A stretch of 16,346 nt of DNA, taken from assembly GCA_002317355.1 (NCBI GenBank), contig DCJC01000085.1, positions 22,162-38,507 of the forward strand. Reading direction: 5' to 3'. Made by a program: the position numbers and the translations under genes. Positions 5,242 through 13,098 of this stretch are shown here, one piece after another (within the stretch, counting starts at the first letter, position 1; every line of letters starts with the position of its first letter). Under the pieces are notes generated by a model. That model ran no database searches, was not told the DNA's origin, and saw only the letters and a program-made list of their open reading frames with translations. The stretch comes from Prevotellaceae bacterium UBA1710 (lineage in GTDB: Bacteria > Bacteroidota > Bacteroidia > Bacteroidales > Bacteroidaceae).

Positions 5242-7173
5242 TTATTTGAGAGATGGTTTGACTGGGAGCGTTGATCCCTTTATTGTCATTTGCAATGTAT
5301 GTCGGTTACGGAATGTGGTGTGGTCTTCAGACCTCATCTGCTCGTTGCTTACATCTCCATTATTATCATCCATGTAGTATATGTGACCGTTGAAGGAGAA
5401 ACCGACGAGTCCGATCTTGTTGTCATATTCCTCTTGGGTCAGGGAGTTCTGCTTCCACACAGGATATTCTCCGATATAAGTGACACCTGCTTTGCCTGGA
5501 TTCTCAAGGTCGGTAGCGGCAGGGCATGTTACACCATTATAGCGCAAGGGGAGCTGCGAGATAAGCTGCCATTCATTATCCTTGTCAAGGTAGAGCGGCT
5601 TAATGAAGATACGGTCTGGATAATACTTTAAGCCCGTAATTGTAACTTTCCATTTGAGAGTGAACATATTCTCATTCTTTGCACCTGTATATGAGAATAC
5701 GGTCTGGTGGGCAATGCGGTCAACGATAGTTTCCCAGTTGGCAGGCTTTGAGCCCATCTTATCGTGTTCGTTGGTGTAATTCCATGGGATGAACTCATAG
5801 TCACTGAATTGTGCCAACTGCTCATCTGTTAAATATATATTTATGTTTTCTGAGGTGTTGAGCTGGTCTTTTCCTTCTGTAGCGTGTAGGAAAAGATTGC
5901 CAATGGCACGTGTGTGATTCTCTGCACCTGCTTTTGGCTTGGCGAAGAACATAAAGTTGTGGTCGTTGGAATCAGATGTTGCATATTCATTATTCGTGTA
6001 ATATGCTTCCATGATGATTTCCTTGATGATGTTACGTGCTCCGTTTGGGCTCATGTGACCATATAATATCAATTTGCCATATTTGAGGAACTCAGTTTCG
6101 TTGAGGTTCGTCCATGCACTCTTGTGTGTGGTAGAATCCATTCCACTGGAATAGGTGTAATCCCAGTTGATGATGTGGTGTGTATGAACGAAATGGGCAT
6201 AGATAGTCTGGTTCTTTGAGAATGGAACTGCCATAACTGCAGGAGCAAGGTTGTCGCCATCTGCAATTCCTTTGAAGATACGGTCTCCAAGTCCGCTTTC
6301 AGAGGTGTAGTAACCTGCAAAATATTTTTCGGATTTATCGACCTGGTCAACAGCAGGAAGTAGATATGTGGAAGTCTTGATGCTTGGAAGAGGATCACCA
6401 ATGTTGCAGGTTATAGTTCCAAGCTTTACGTTTTCTGCCTTTGAGCCATCCTTGTTGAGCTCGTTGTTAACCAAGTTGATGGTAACTTGCATATCGGTTG
6501 GAGCGGTAAGCAATGACTTGTTGCCTTCGTAGTTAGAAGGAGCAGCACCTTTAGTGTCATTGATGAGTACTTTAGAACTTACGTATATAAATCCGTTGTC
6601 GGCAGTTGTTGTCACTCCAGATTTACTTCCTGCACCAATTCCGCAGGATGTAGGGTAGCCTGCATTTACTCTGACATTTAAGGTTCCTGTGAGATAGAGC
6701 TTTCCCATGCCATAGCCTGTAGCTGTTTTGATACCAGAACCTCCGACGCCACCAATACCTGCGCTGCCACCTCTGGATGCCTTACCACCATTGCATGCGA
6801 GTCTGCCTGCACCAGTAATGATGAGTTCCGCATTTGTTGGGAGTTTGATGCCTGCACCTGCTGTCTTTGCACCAGTAGCGTTTCCACCATTTACGGTGAG
6901 TTTTACATTTTCAGGAATGAAGAGTATAGGTGCCTGTTTGCCAACGACTTTAGGCGCAACTTTCAGTCCGTCACCACCATCAGTCGCATTAATCTCCATG
7001 GTGTTTAGTACAACATACATCTTGCCTGGTTGCAGAACAAAGCCTGGCACATTCTTCAATGTGTCAATAGTACGTGTAGAGTTGATAGCCCATGACGACT
7101 GTGTGTATATTACGAAGCAAGCAATAATCAGAAGCTTGTATAATGCAGATGAGTTGACAAATGTTTTTTTCAT
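5242..7173 (-). CDS. Secreted Gly-rich protein with beta-repeat features, 643 aa
   Basis: No named family could be assigned to the whole protein. The start is ATG 7173: MKKTFVNSSALYKLLIIACF begins a signal peptide ending in a type I site after SSWA. Upstream in-frame codons back to 7332 cross the promoter and are excluded. Residues about 83-210 form a Gly/Ala-rich region with recurring short strands (KLTVNGGNATG, ELIITGAGRL, KLYLTGTLNV), as in beta-helical or carbohydrate-binding extracellular proteins. Residues about 284-328 (KYFAGYYTSE to TIYAHF) resemble an InlB B-repeat / Listeria-Bacteroides repeat. The C-terminal ~310 residues, rich in Tyr, Trp and Asn, match nothing I recognise; no type IX sorting domain or sortase motif is evident. 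It is followed 3 nt later by the LytTR regulator, so it could be a cell-surface or periplasmic factor whose expression is tied to that regulator. Confidence 0.8.
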   Translation of the reverse strand: MKKTFVNSSALYKLLIIACFVIYTQSSWAINSTRTIDTLKNVPGFVLQPGKMYVVLNTMEINATDGGDGLKVAPKVVGKQAPILFIPENVKLTVNGGNATGAKTAGAGIKLPTNAELIITGAGRLACNGGKASRGGSAGIGGVGGSGIKTATGYGMGKLYLTGTLNVRVNAGYPTSCGIGAGSKSGVTTTADNGFIYVSSKVLINDTKGAAPSNYEGNKSLLTAPTDMQVTINLVNNELNKDGSKAENVKLGTITCNIGDPLPSIKTSTYLLPAVDQVDKSEKYFAGYYTSESGLGDRIFKGIADGDNLAPAVMAVPFSKNQTIYAHFVHTHHIINWDYTYSSGMDSTTHKSAWTNLNETEFLKYGKLILYGHMSPNGARNIIKEIIMEAYYTNNEYATSDSNDHNFMFFAKPKAGAENHTRAIGNLFLHATEGKDQLNTSENINIYLTDEQLAQFSDYEFIPWNYTNEHDKMGSKPANWETIVDRIAHQTVFSYTGAKNENMFTLKWKVTITGLKYYPDRIFIKPLYLDKDNEWQLISQLPLRYNGVTCPAATDLENPGKAGVTYIGEYPVWKQNSLTQEEYDNKIGLVGFSFNGHIYYMDDNNGDVSNEQMRSEDHTTFRNRHTLQMTIKGSTLPVKPSLK

Positions 7174-7224
7174 GATGGGTGTTGCTATTGATAGTTTATG
7201 ATGTGCGGTATGATTAATTTTTTG

Positions 7225-7232
7225 CAAAGTTA
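7225..7232 (-). promoter_or_regulatory. Probable -7 box for the secreted protein/LytTR pair
   Basis: TAACTTTG on the - strand lies 51 nt before ATG 7173. No good TTTG occurs 19-21 bp upstream, which would fit an activator-dependent promoter. A palindrome at 7311-7356 lies about 80-125 bp upstream of the box. Confidence 0.55.
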
Positions 7233-7310
7233 ACATTTTATTTCTAAAAATAATCGTTTTCATGTAATTTTTTTTATTATTTTTTGTGCAATTATTTTCA
7301 TAAACTGTAA

Positions 7311-7356
7311 TGACTTGTACAAATATCCACATATATGTAGGAATTTGTACAAGTCA
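7311..7356. promoter_or_regulatory. 46-bp palindrome with a TTGTACAA site in each arm
   Basis: The two 23-nt halves meet at 7333/7334 and are complementary at 20 of 23 positions. Each arm ends in TGACTTGTACAAAT or its complement, and each contains the self-complementary octamer TTGTACAA (7315-7322 and 7345-7352, 30 bp centre to centre). It lies 31 nt after the stop codon of the AMP-binding enzyme (stop at 7387) and upstream of the secreted protein/LytTR promoter. It could be an operator or a transcription terminator; the long perfect outer arms favour protein binding, while the absence of an adjacent T-run argues against simple termination. Confidence 0.6.
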
Positions 7357-7386
7357 ATAATAGCTGGACTATATTCAGATTTGATA

Positions 7387-9018
7387 TTATATTCTGTATA
7401 GCAATCCGTTCTTAAGGTCTTTTGCTGCTATGTCTTTGATCTTCACATGAAGTTTCTTACCTGTAGCGTTGAAAGGTATGTTTTGAGTGAATCGATAGTA
7501 GCGTGGACGCTTGAAGTTTGCGATATCAGGACTCTGCTTGCAGTATTCATCGAGTTCTTCCACAGTAAGTGATTCGTCGCTCTTTACAACATAGGCGGTA
7601 ACGATCTGACCACGGATCTTGTCTGGCACGGATGTCACGATGCAGTCTTTCACCTTAGGATGAGTATTGAGGACAGCCTCAATCTCAGTAGGATAGATGT
7701 TTTCGCCAGAAGAAATAATCATGTCATCTTTTCTTCCAACGATGGTGATGAACTGATTCTCATCCCATGTAGCGAGGTCGTTGGTGTAGATGAAGCCTTT
7801 GTAGTACTTCTTCTCGGTTTCTGCCTCGTTGTTATAGTAGATATAAGGAGACTTGGCAGGAGAGCAGATAATAACCTCTCCAACCTCGTTGCTGTCTGTT
7901 GGGATCACATCGTCTGGTTCTGCACGATGGTCTTCGTAAACCCTTACAACACGAACATCATCGTCAACGCATGATGCGCCGGCAGTTCCTGCATTCTCTG
8001 GAAGGTCGAAAGGACGGAGGAATGTGTTCCAGAATGTCTCTGTAGTGCCATAACCATTATAGATGTTTGGTGTGAGCACACGCTGATAGCGTATGCATGC
8101 AGAGCGCTCCAACGGACTTCCCATAGTCACGATACCATTAAGAGTCTGAAGGTCATAACCCTGACGTTCCTGCTCATCAGCAAGAGCCTCAAGAACTGTT
8201 GGAACGCCGATGATGAATGTAATCTTATAGCGCCAAACGTACTTAAGAGTCTTGAGAGGATCGAACTTGTTCATGATTACCATGGCAGCACCTGCATAGA
8301 GGGCAGGGCCTGGACCTGCACAATGAAGTCCACCACGATGGAACCAAGGGGTGGTGTTGATGGTCACGTCCTTATAGCTCATAGGGAAGTGGATCATAAC
8401 ATCATGAGCAGAGAGAACCTCGTTGATGGAGGTCATGCAAACACCCTTTGCGTGACCAGTAGTACCTGATGTGTAGAGACGTGTTGTCTCATCGTAGATA
8501 TTATATCCGGCTTCAGCATCGTAGCATTCTTCTGTAGAAGCATCCTTTACGAAATCCTGATATGAAATCACGTTACCGACACTTGCACCGCTGGTGACGA
8601 TTACGTGCTCTGGTTTGTGAGAGGTAATAGTCAGGGCTTCGAGTACTGTAGCTTTATTTGCAGAATCGAATATGATTGCTTTTGGCTCTGAGTCTGTGAT
8701 GTTCTCTGCAAGCTCACCTGGACTGAGGCGATAACTTACAGGGCAGCATACTGCATGAGCCTTCTGAGTAGCAACATAGGCGAATGCGAATTCCGGGCAG
8801 TTGAGAAGATCAAGCATAACGACATCCTGCTTGCCTATACCTACTGAAATAAAGGTGTTGGCAAGACGATTAACCTCTTCGTTAAGCTCTGTGTATGTCC
8901 ATGATTTTTCTGCCTCAGGATCGATAAGCGCAGTTTTGCGTGAGTAACGACGAACGTTTCTCATATAACCTTCGATCCATGTGTATCGGCTTTCGAATAA
9001 TTCTTTGAAGTTGTTCAT
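7387..9018 (-). CDS. AMP-binding acyl-CoA synthetase-like enzyme, 543 aa
   Basis: Class I adenylate-forming enzyme: activates a carboxylic acid with ATP and probably transfers it to CoA. Motifs in order are: the P-loop YTSGTTGHAKG (182-192), NGYGTTETFW (321-330), the ribose-binding Asp in YTNDL (D414), the hinge GRKDDMI (428-434), SSGENIYPTEIE (437-448), and the C-terminal catalytic Lys in NATGKK (K521). All key residues are present and the length is normal for fatty-acyl or medium-chain acyl-CoA ligases. The substrate cannot be read from the sequence; the His/Cys-rich stretch FHRGGLHCAG near the acyl pocket is a feature to compare. The start is ATG 9018 (MNNFKELF), 25 nt from a TACTTTTG box. 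It appears monocistronic; the neighbours have their own promoter or terminator signals. Confidence 0.93.
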   Translation of the reverse strand: MNNFKELFESRYTWIEGYMRNVRRYSRKTALIDPEAEKSWTYTELNEEVNRLANTFISVGIGKQDVVMLDLLNCPEFAFAYVATQKAHAVCCPVSYRLSPGELAENITDSEPKAIIFDSANKATVLEALTITSHKPEHVIVTSGASVGNVISYQDFVKDASTEECYDAEAGYNIYDETTRLYTSGTTGHAKGVCMTSINEVLSAHDVMIHFPMSYKDVTINTTPWFHRGGLHCAGPGPALYAGAAMVIMNKFDPLKTLKYVWRYKITFIIGVPTVLEALADEQERQGYDLQTLNGIVTMGSPLERSACIRYQRVLTPNIYNGYGTTETFWNTFLRPFDLPENAGTAGASCVDDDVRVVRVYEDHRAEPDDVIPTDSNEVGEVIICSPAKSPYIYYNNEAETEKKYYKGFIYTNDLATWDENQFITIVGRKDDMIISSGENIYPTEIEAVLNTHPKVKDCIVTSVPDKIRGQIVTAYVVKSDESLTVEELDEYCKQSPDIANFKRPRYYRFTQNIPFNATGKKLHVKIKDIAAKDLKNGLLYRI

Positions 9019-9043
9019 TATTTGGGAATTTCTATTTCTTTTG

Positions 9044-9074
9044 CAAAAGTATAATAATAGGTAAGGAAATAAAA
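9044..9074 (-). promoter_or_regulatory. Probable promoter of the AMP-binding enzyme gene
   Basis: TACTTTTG (9051-9044) matches TAnnTTTG, and TTTT (9074-9071) lies 19 bp upstream in place of TTTG. The -33 region overlaps the T-run of the preceding malic-enzyme terminator, a compact arrangement. Confidence 0.5.
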
Positions 9075-9112
9075 AAAAATCGACAACTCAATTACTGAAT
9101 TGTCGATTTTTA
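9071..9112 (-). terminator. Intrinsic terminator of maeB
   Basis: On the - strand AAAAATCGACAATTCA (9111-9096) pairs with TGAGTTGTCGATTTTT (9090-9075) with one mismatch around a 5-nt loop, followed by a continuing T-run to 9071. It lies about 64 nt after the maeB stop. A separate short hairpin (GTGCGC / GCGCAC, 9127-9150) lies between the stop and this terminator. Confidence 0.85.
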
Positions 9113-9175
9113 AGGATGAAACGTCGTGCGCGAAAGCTTGTTCTGCGCACAGCGCTATGAGAATGTGCAAAAAAA

Positions 9176-11464
9176 TTACTTATTCTTCTTGATCTTCTCA
9201 ACGTAAGCGTCGATAACAGCAACAGCTGTGATGTTAACGATGTCGCGAACGCTTGAGTCGAAATCAGTGAAGTGGATAGGCTTGTTAAGACCCATCTGGA
9301 TAGGGCCAATTACCTCAGTCTCAGGAGAGAACTGCTTGATGAGCTTGTAAGCAGAGTTAGCAGCGCTGAGAGAAGTGAAGACCATAGAGTTTACAGACTC
9401 ACCATTGAGGCGGAGGAATGGATACTTCTCATCGCGACGCTCCTTGTCGAGAGCGAGGTCAACAGTCATCTCACCGTCAATCTTGAGCTCTGGGAACTCA
9501 GCCTGAAGTTCTGCAACTGCATCGTGCATCATACGTGGAGTACCGTTCTTGTCAACACCGAAGCTTGAGAAAGAGATACCAGCGATACGTGGCTCATCGT
9601 TGAAGAAGTGGATTGTGTCAGCTGTAAGACGAGCGATATCCTTGATTGTCTCCTTGTCAGGTGACTGGTTAACGAGAGTATCAGCGATATAGTAAGTACC
9701 ACGCTTAGAGTTAACGATGTTCATTGTAGCGAAGTGGTTGTACTCTGGACGGATACCGATAACCTCCTTGGCACACTTGATAGTGTTAGAGAACTTAGTG
9801 TAAACGCCTGTGATGAATGCGTCAGCATCACCAGTCTCAACCATCATCATACCGAAGTAGTTGCGCTCGAACATCTTGTCGTTAGCCTCCTCGAATGTGT
9901 AACCCTCACGCTGGAGCTTCTCAGAGAGAATCTTAGCATAGTTCTCACGGCGCTCACGCTCACGATCATGACGGAGGTTTACGATCTCGATGCCCTCGAG
10001 GTTGAGGTCGAGCTCATTAGCCTTCTTCTCGATCATCTCCTCGTTACCGAGAAGGATTGGAGTACAGAGACCCTCTTCCTTAGCCTGAACTGCAGCCTTG
10101 ATCATTGTTGGGTGAAGACCTTCAGCGAATACTACGCGCTGTGGGTGCTGACGAGCTGTCTCGTAGAGGTTCTGAGTAACGCTTGTCTCCTGACCCATGC
10201 GAAGACGGAGGTCACGCTTGTAAGCGTCCCAGTCTGTGATTGGAGTACGAGCAACACCGCTATCCATAGCAGCCTTAGCTACAGCAGCAGATACCTCAGT
10301 GATAAGACGTGGGTCAACTGGCTTTGGAATGAAGTAGTCTGGACCGAATGAGAGGCTGTTCACGTTGTAAACCTTGTTTACTACGTCTGGAACAGGCTGC
10401 TTAGCGAGGTCAGCGATAGCGTGAACGGCAGCAATCTTCATCTCCTCGTTGATAGCGCGTGCGTTTACGTCGAGAGCGCCACGGAAGATGTAAGGGAAGC
10501 CGATAACGTTATTGATCTGGTTAGGATAGTCAGAGCGGCCTGTTGACATAAGAACGTCGGGACGAGCTGCCATTGCCTCCTCGTATGAAATCTCTGGAGT
10601 TGGGTTTGCACAAGCAAATACGATAGGGTTCTTAGCCATTGAGCGGATCATATCCTGAGATACGACATTACCCTTAGAAAGGCCAAGGAATACGTCTGCA
10701 CCAACCATTGCCTCTTCGAGAGTGTGAACGTCGCGACGGTCAGTTGCGAAGAACTTCTTCTGCTCAGAGAGGTTTGGACGGTCAGATGTGATAACACCCT
10801 TAGAGTCGAGCATGAGCACGTTCTCTACCTTAGCACCGAGAGCAACGTAGAGCTTTGTACACATGATAGCAGCAGCACCTGCACCAGAAACTACGATCTT
10901 AACCTCATCAATCTTCTTGCCTGCAACCTCGAGAGCGTTGAGCAGACCTGCAGAAGAGATGATAGCTGTACCGTGCTGGTCATCGTGCATAACTGGAATA
11001 TCGAGAGTCTTCTTGAGGCGGTCCTCAATGTAGAAACACTCAGGAGCCTTGATGTCCTCAAGGTTGATACCACCGAATGTTGGAGCGATCTTTTCTACAG
11101 CCTCACAGAACTTCTCAGGATCCTTCTCGTCAACCTCGATGTCGAATACGTCAACACCACCATAGATCTTGAAGAGAAGACCCTTACCTTCCATTACTGG
11201 CTTACCAGACATTGCGCCGATGTCACCAAGACCGAGTACTGCTGTACCGTTAGAGATTACGGCAACGAGGTTACCCTTGTCTGTGTACTTGTAAGCTGCA
11301 TCTGGTGTTTCCTGAATCTCAAGACATGGAAATGCTACGCCTGGAGAATAAGCAAGCGAGAGATCTGTCTGAGTGTGGTAAGGCTTTGTAGGCATTACCT
11401 CAATCTTTCCTGGACGGCCGGTCTCGTGATACTTGAGAGCAGCCTCTTTAGTAATTTTTACCAT
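9176..11464 (-). CDS. maeB: Malic enzyme with C-terminal phosphotransacetylase-like domain, 762 aa
   Basis: Oxidatively decarboxylates malate to pyruvate, probably with NADP, in the cytoplasm. The N-terminal malic-enzyme domains carry catalytic Tyr39 (LAYSPGV), Lys94 (MEGKGLLFK), the metal-binding E136-D137 (NLEDIKAP) and D161/D162 (MHDDQHGTA), and a Rossmann motif VVSGAGAAAI at about 194-203. From about residue 430 a phosphotransacetylase-like domain follows (RVVFAEGLHP to IGPIQMGLNKP). In MaeB proteins this domain is regarded as regulatory, responding to acetyl-CoA, rather than catalytic. Length is as expected for the hybrid family. The start is ATG 11464 (MVKITKEAALKYHETG); the upstream in-frame extension runs into the heptamer repeat and is rejected. 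It lies 115 nt downstream of radA with the repeat between them, and ends at a strong terminator. With ppdK it serves the malate-pyruvate-PEP node. Confidence 0.97.
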   Translation of the reverse strand: MVKITKEAALKYHETGRPGKIEVMPTKPYHTQTDLSLAYSPGVAFPCLEIQETPDAAYKYTDKGNLVAVISNGTAVLGLGDIGAMSGKPVMEGKGLLFKIYGGVDVFDIEVDEKDPEKFCEAVEKIAPTFGGINLEDIKAPECFYIEDRLKKTLDIPVMHDDQHGTAIISSAGLLNALEVAGKKIDEVKIVVSGAGAAAIMCTKLYVALGAKVENVLMLDSKGVITSDRPNLSEQKKFFATDRRDVHTLEEAMVGADVFLGLSKGNVVSQDMIRSMAKNPIVFACANPTPEISYEEAMAARPDVLMSTGRSDYPNQINNVIGFPYIFRGALDVNARAINEEMKIAAVHAIADLAKQPVPDVVNKVYNVNSLSFGPDYFIPKPVDPRLITEVSAAVAKAAMDSGVARTPITDWDAYKRDLRLRMGQETSVTQNLYETARQHPQRVVFAEGLHPTMIKAAVQAKEEGLCTPILLGNEEMIEKKANELDLNLEGIEIVNLRHDRERERRENYAKILSEKLQREGYTFEEANDKMFERNYFGMMMVETGDADAFITGVYTKFSNTIKCAKEVIGIRPEYNHFATMNIVNSKRGTYYIADTLVNQSPDKETIKDIARLTADTIHFFNDEPRIAGISFSSFGVDKNGTPRMMHDAVAELQAEFPELKIDGEMTVDLALDKERRDEKYPFLRLNGESVNSMVFTSLSAANSAYKLIKQFSPETEVIGPIQMGLNKPIHFTDFDSSVRDIVNITAVAVIDAYVEKIKKNK

Positions 11465-11509
11465 TTTTTTACTGAGTTGTTTATATGTTGGTTTGTATAT
11501 CTCAAATAA

Positions 11510-11586
11510 GTTAGAAGTGAGGAGTGAGGAGTTTGTTTCCGGTTGCATATGGCAACTCCTAACTCCTAATTCCTAATTCCTAACTA
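11510..11586. repeat. Heptamer-repeat hairpin element, copy C, between radA and maeB
   Basis: The left arm is GTTAGAAGTGAGGAGTGAGG and the right arm is built from four successive 7-mers, AACTCCT, AACTCCT, AATTCCT, AATTCCT, then AACTA. The loop is GTTTGTTTCCGGTTGCATATGG. The radA stop codon (TAG, 11582-11580) lies inside the outermost heptamer, so the element abuts and partly forms the radA 3' end. Confidence 0.8.
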
Positions 11587-12977
11587 AATAACGTCCTTAT
11601 CGCTTCCTCCACCTTGCTCACAGGGTGGATTTTTATGCTGTATTTCTTTCCCTTTAGCGCATTCATATTGCGCCTTGGAATGATGATATCCGTAAATCCG
11701 AGCTTCTCAGCCTCGGCTATGCGTTGCTCTATTCGACTTACAGGTCGCACCTCGCTACTCAATCCAACCTCACCGCACATGCACCAGCCTTCTTCTATCG
11801 GCATATCCACATTGCTTGAGAAGACAGATGCAATCACGCTAAGGTCCATTGCCATATCTGTCACCTTCAATCCACCAGCTATATTGATGAACACGTCCTT
11901 CTGAATGAGCTTGAAGCCTACCTTCTTCTCCAATACTGCAAGAAGCATGTTGAGGCGTCGCTGGTCGAAACCAGTAGCCGAACGCTGTGGAGTTCCGTAT
12001 GCTGCTGTACTTACCAATGCCTGTGTCTCAACGAGGAATGGGCGCATACCTTCCACGGCTGCTGATATTGCTATACCACTCATGCCATCACGCTCATCTG
12101 AGAGAAGTAACTCCGACGGATTGGTTACAGGACGAAGACCATTCTGAAGCATCTCGTAAATTCCGAGTTCTGCGGTAGAGCCGAAGCGGTTCTTTATGGA
12201 GCGGAGTATGCGGTAGATGTTCTGACGATCACCTTCAAACTGTATTACCGTATCTACGATATGCTCAAGCACCTTCGGACCTGCTATCGTTCCCTCCTTA
12301 TTAATATGGCCAATCAGGATGACTGGAATAGCACTTGTCTTGGCGAAGCGGAGTAGGGCAGAGGCACACTCACGAATCTGAGTTACGCTACCTGGAGCAG
12401 ATTCCACGTCCTCTGTCTCCATCGTTTGTATTGAGTCGATGACGATAAGTTCTGGCGCAACCTCTTCAATCTCCTTGAAGATACTCTCGAGAGATGTCTC
12501 ACAGAGAATCATCACGTGGTCTTCAGAGTCAGGGGAAAGACGCTCGGCACGCATCTTTATCTGATGTGCAGATTCCTCGCCGCTTACGTAGAGCACTCTT
12601 CGCTCTTTCATCTGTATTATGGTCTGAAGCGTGAGCGTACTCTTTCCGATGCCCGGGTCACCACCAAGGAGGATAATACTTCCGGGTACGATTCCACCAC
12701 CCAAAACGCGATTTAACTCGGTGTCATGGGTATCGATTCTTGGTTCGGCTTTTGTGGAGATGTCGCGGAGACTGACGGCACGTGCCGCTTTACTCGCGCG
12801 CGAAGATGAATTGGCAACTGATGAAGCCGCCTTGCGTGCAGAAGTGACAGGTGACTCGGCTCCGATACGTACTTCCTTGAACGTATTCCATTGACCGCAG
12901 GAAGGGCACTTACCCATCCATTTCACGGACTCTTGTCCGCAGTTGTCACACACGTATGCTGTCTTCTCTTTTGCCAT
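11580..12977 (-). CDS. radA: DNA repair protein RadA, 465 aa
   Basis: RecA-like ATPase that promotes branch migration and processing of recombination intermediates; cytoplasmic. Domains in order: N-terminal zinc finger C10-x2-C13 ... C24-x2-C27 (VCDNCG, KCPSCG); ATPase with Walker A GGDPGIGKST (105-114) and Walker B ELIVIDSIQTM; the RadA-specific KNRFGS motif; and a C-terminal Lon-protease-like domain (from about residue 300, with PLxxGxG-like VFINIAGGLKVTD). Length is standard. The start is ATG 12977 (MAKEKTAYVC). The preceding in-frame codons contain the -7 box and are excluded. The box ends 8 nt before the ATG, so the leader is very short. The last residues (RTLFS) are followed by a stop contributed by the heptamer repeat. 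Confidence 0.97.
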   Translation of the reverse strand: MAKEKTAYVCDNCGQESVKWMGKCPSCGQWNTFKEVRIGAESPVTSARKAASSVANSSSRASKAARAVSLRDISTKAEPRIDTHDTELNRVLGGGIVPGSIILLGGDPGIGKSTLTLQTIIQMKERRVLYVSGEESAHQIKMRAERLSPDSEDHVMILCETSLESIFKEIEEVAPELIVIDSIQTMETEDVESAPGSVTQIRECASALLRFAKTSAIPVILIGHINKEGTIAGPKVLEHIVDTVIQFEGDRQNIYRILRSIKNRFGSTAELGIYEMLQNGLRPVTNPSELLLSDERDGMSGIAISAAVEGMRPFLVETQALVSTAAYGTPQRSATGFDQRRLNMLLAVLEKKVGFKLIQKDVFINIAGGLKVTDMAMDLSVIASVFSSNVDMPIEEGWCMCGEVGLSSEVRPVSRIEQRIAEAEKLGFTDIIIPRRNMNALKGKKYSIKIHPVSKVEEAIRTLFS

Positions 12978-12985
12978 TTGAACCG

Positions 12986-13017
12986 CAAAGGTAATCAAAA
13001 AATCTCGTTTTATGAAA
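12986..13017 (-). promoter_or_regulatory. Promoter of radA with -7 box 8 nt from the ATG
   Basis: TACCTTTG (12993-12986) matches TAnnTTTG. TTTC (13017-13014) lies 20 bp upstream as a near-match to TTTG. The distance to the start codon leaves only a few nt for a 5' leader. The divergent lipoprotein promoter lies within 50 bp. Confidence 0.6.
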
Positions 13018-13061
13018 GAAATGTCACTTTTTTACCATATTTTGTTAAATATCTTCGGGAT

Positions 13062-13094
13062 TTTGCTATTTCTACTTGCTTTTTCGTAACTTTG
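13062..13094 (+). promoter_or_regulatory. Consensus promoter of the lipoprotein-TPR operon, box 4 nt from ATG
   Basis: TTTG (13062-13065), a 21-bp spacer and TAACTTTG (13087-13094) form a full Bacteroidetes promoter. Only CAAC separates it from ATG 13099, so the transcript would begin at or next to the start codon. Confidence 0.75.
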
Positions 13095-13098
13095 CAAC

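Noticed and set aside
7174..7332. N-terminal extension of the secreted protein to 7332
   Set aside because: The extension crosses the -7 box at 7225-7232 and the palindrome, and would bury a good signal peptide that starts at 7173.
9272..11509. Long antisense open frames on the + strand opposite maeB (for example 9734-10351 and 10724-11509)
   Set aside because: They are shadows of the strongly coding maeB frame on the other strand; their translations show no domain, have skewed Leu/Thr/Val/Glu composition and no promoter.
11465..11548. N-terminal extension of malic enzyme to 11548
   Set aside because: The extra residues are encoded by the heptamer repeat and do not resemble malic enzymes; family proteins start near MVKITKEAAL.
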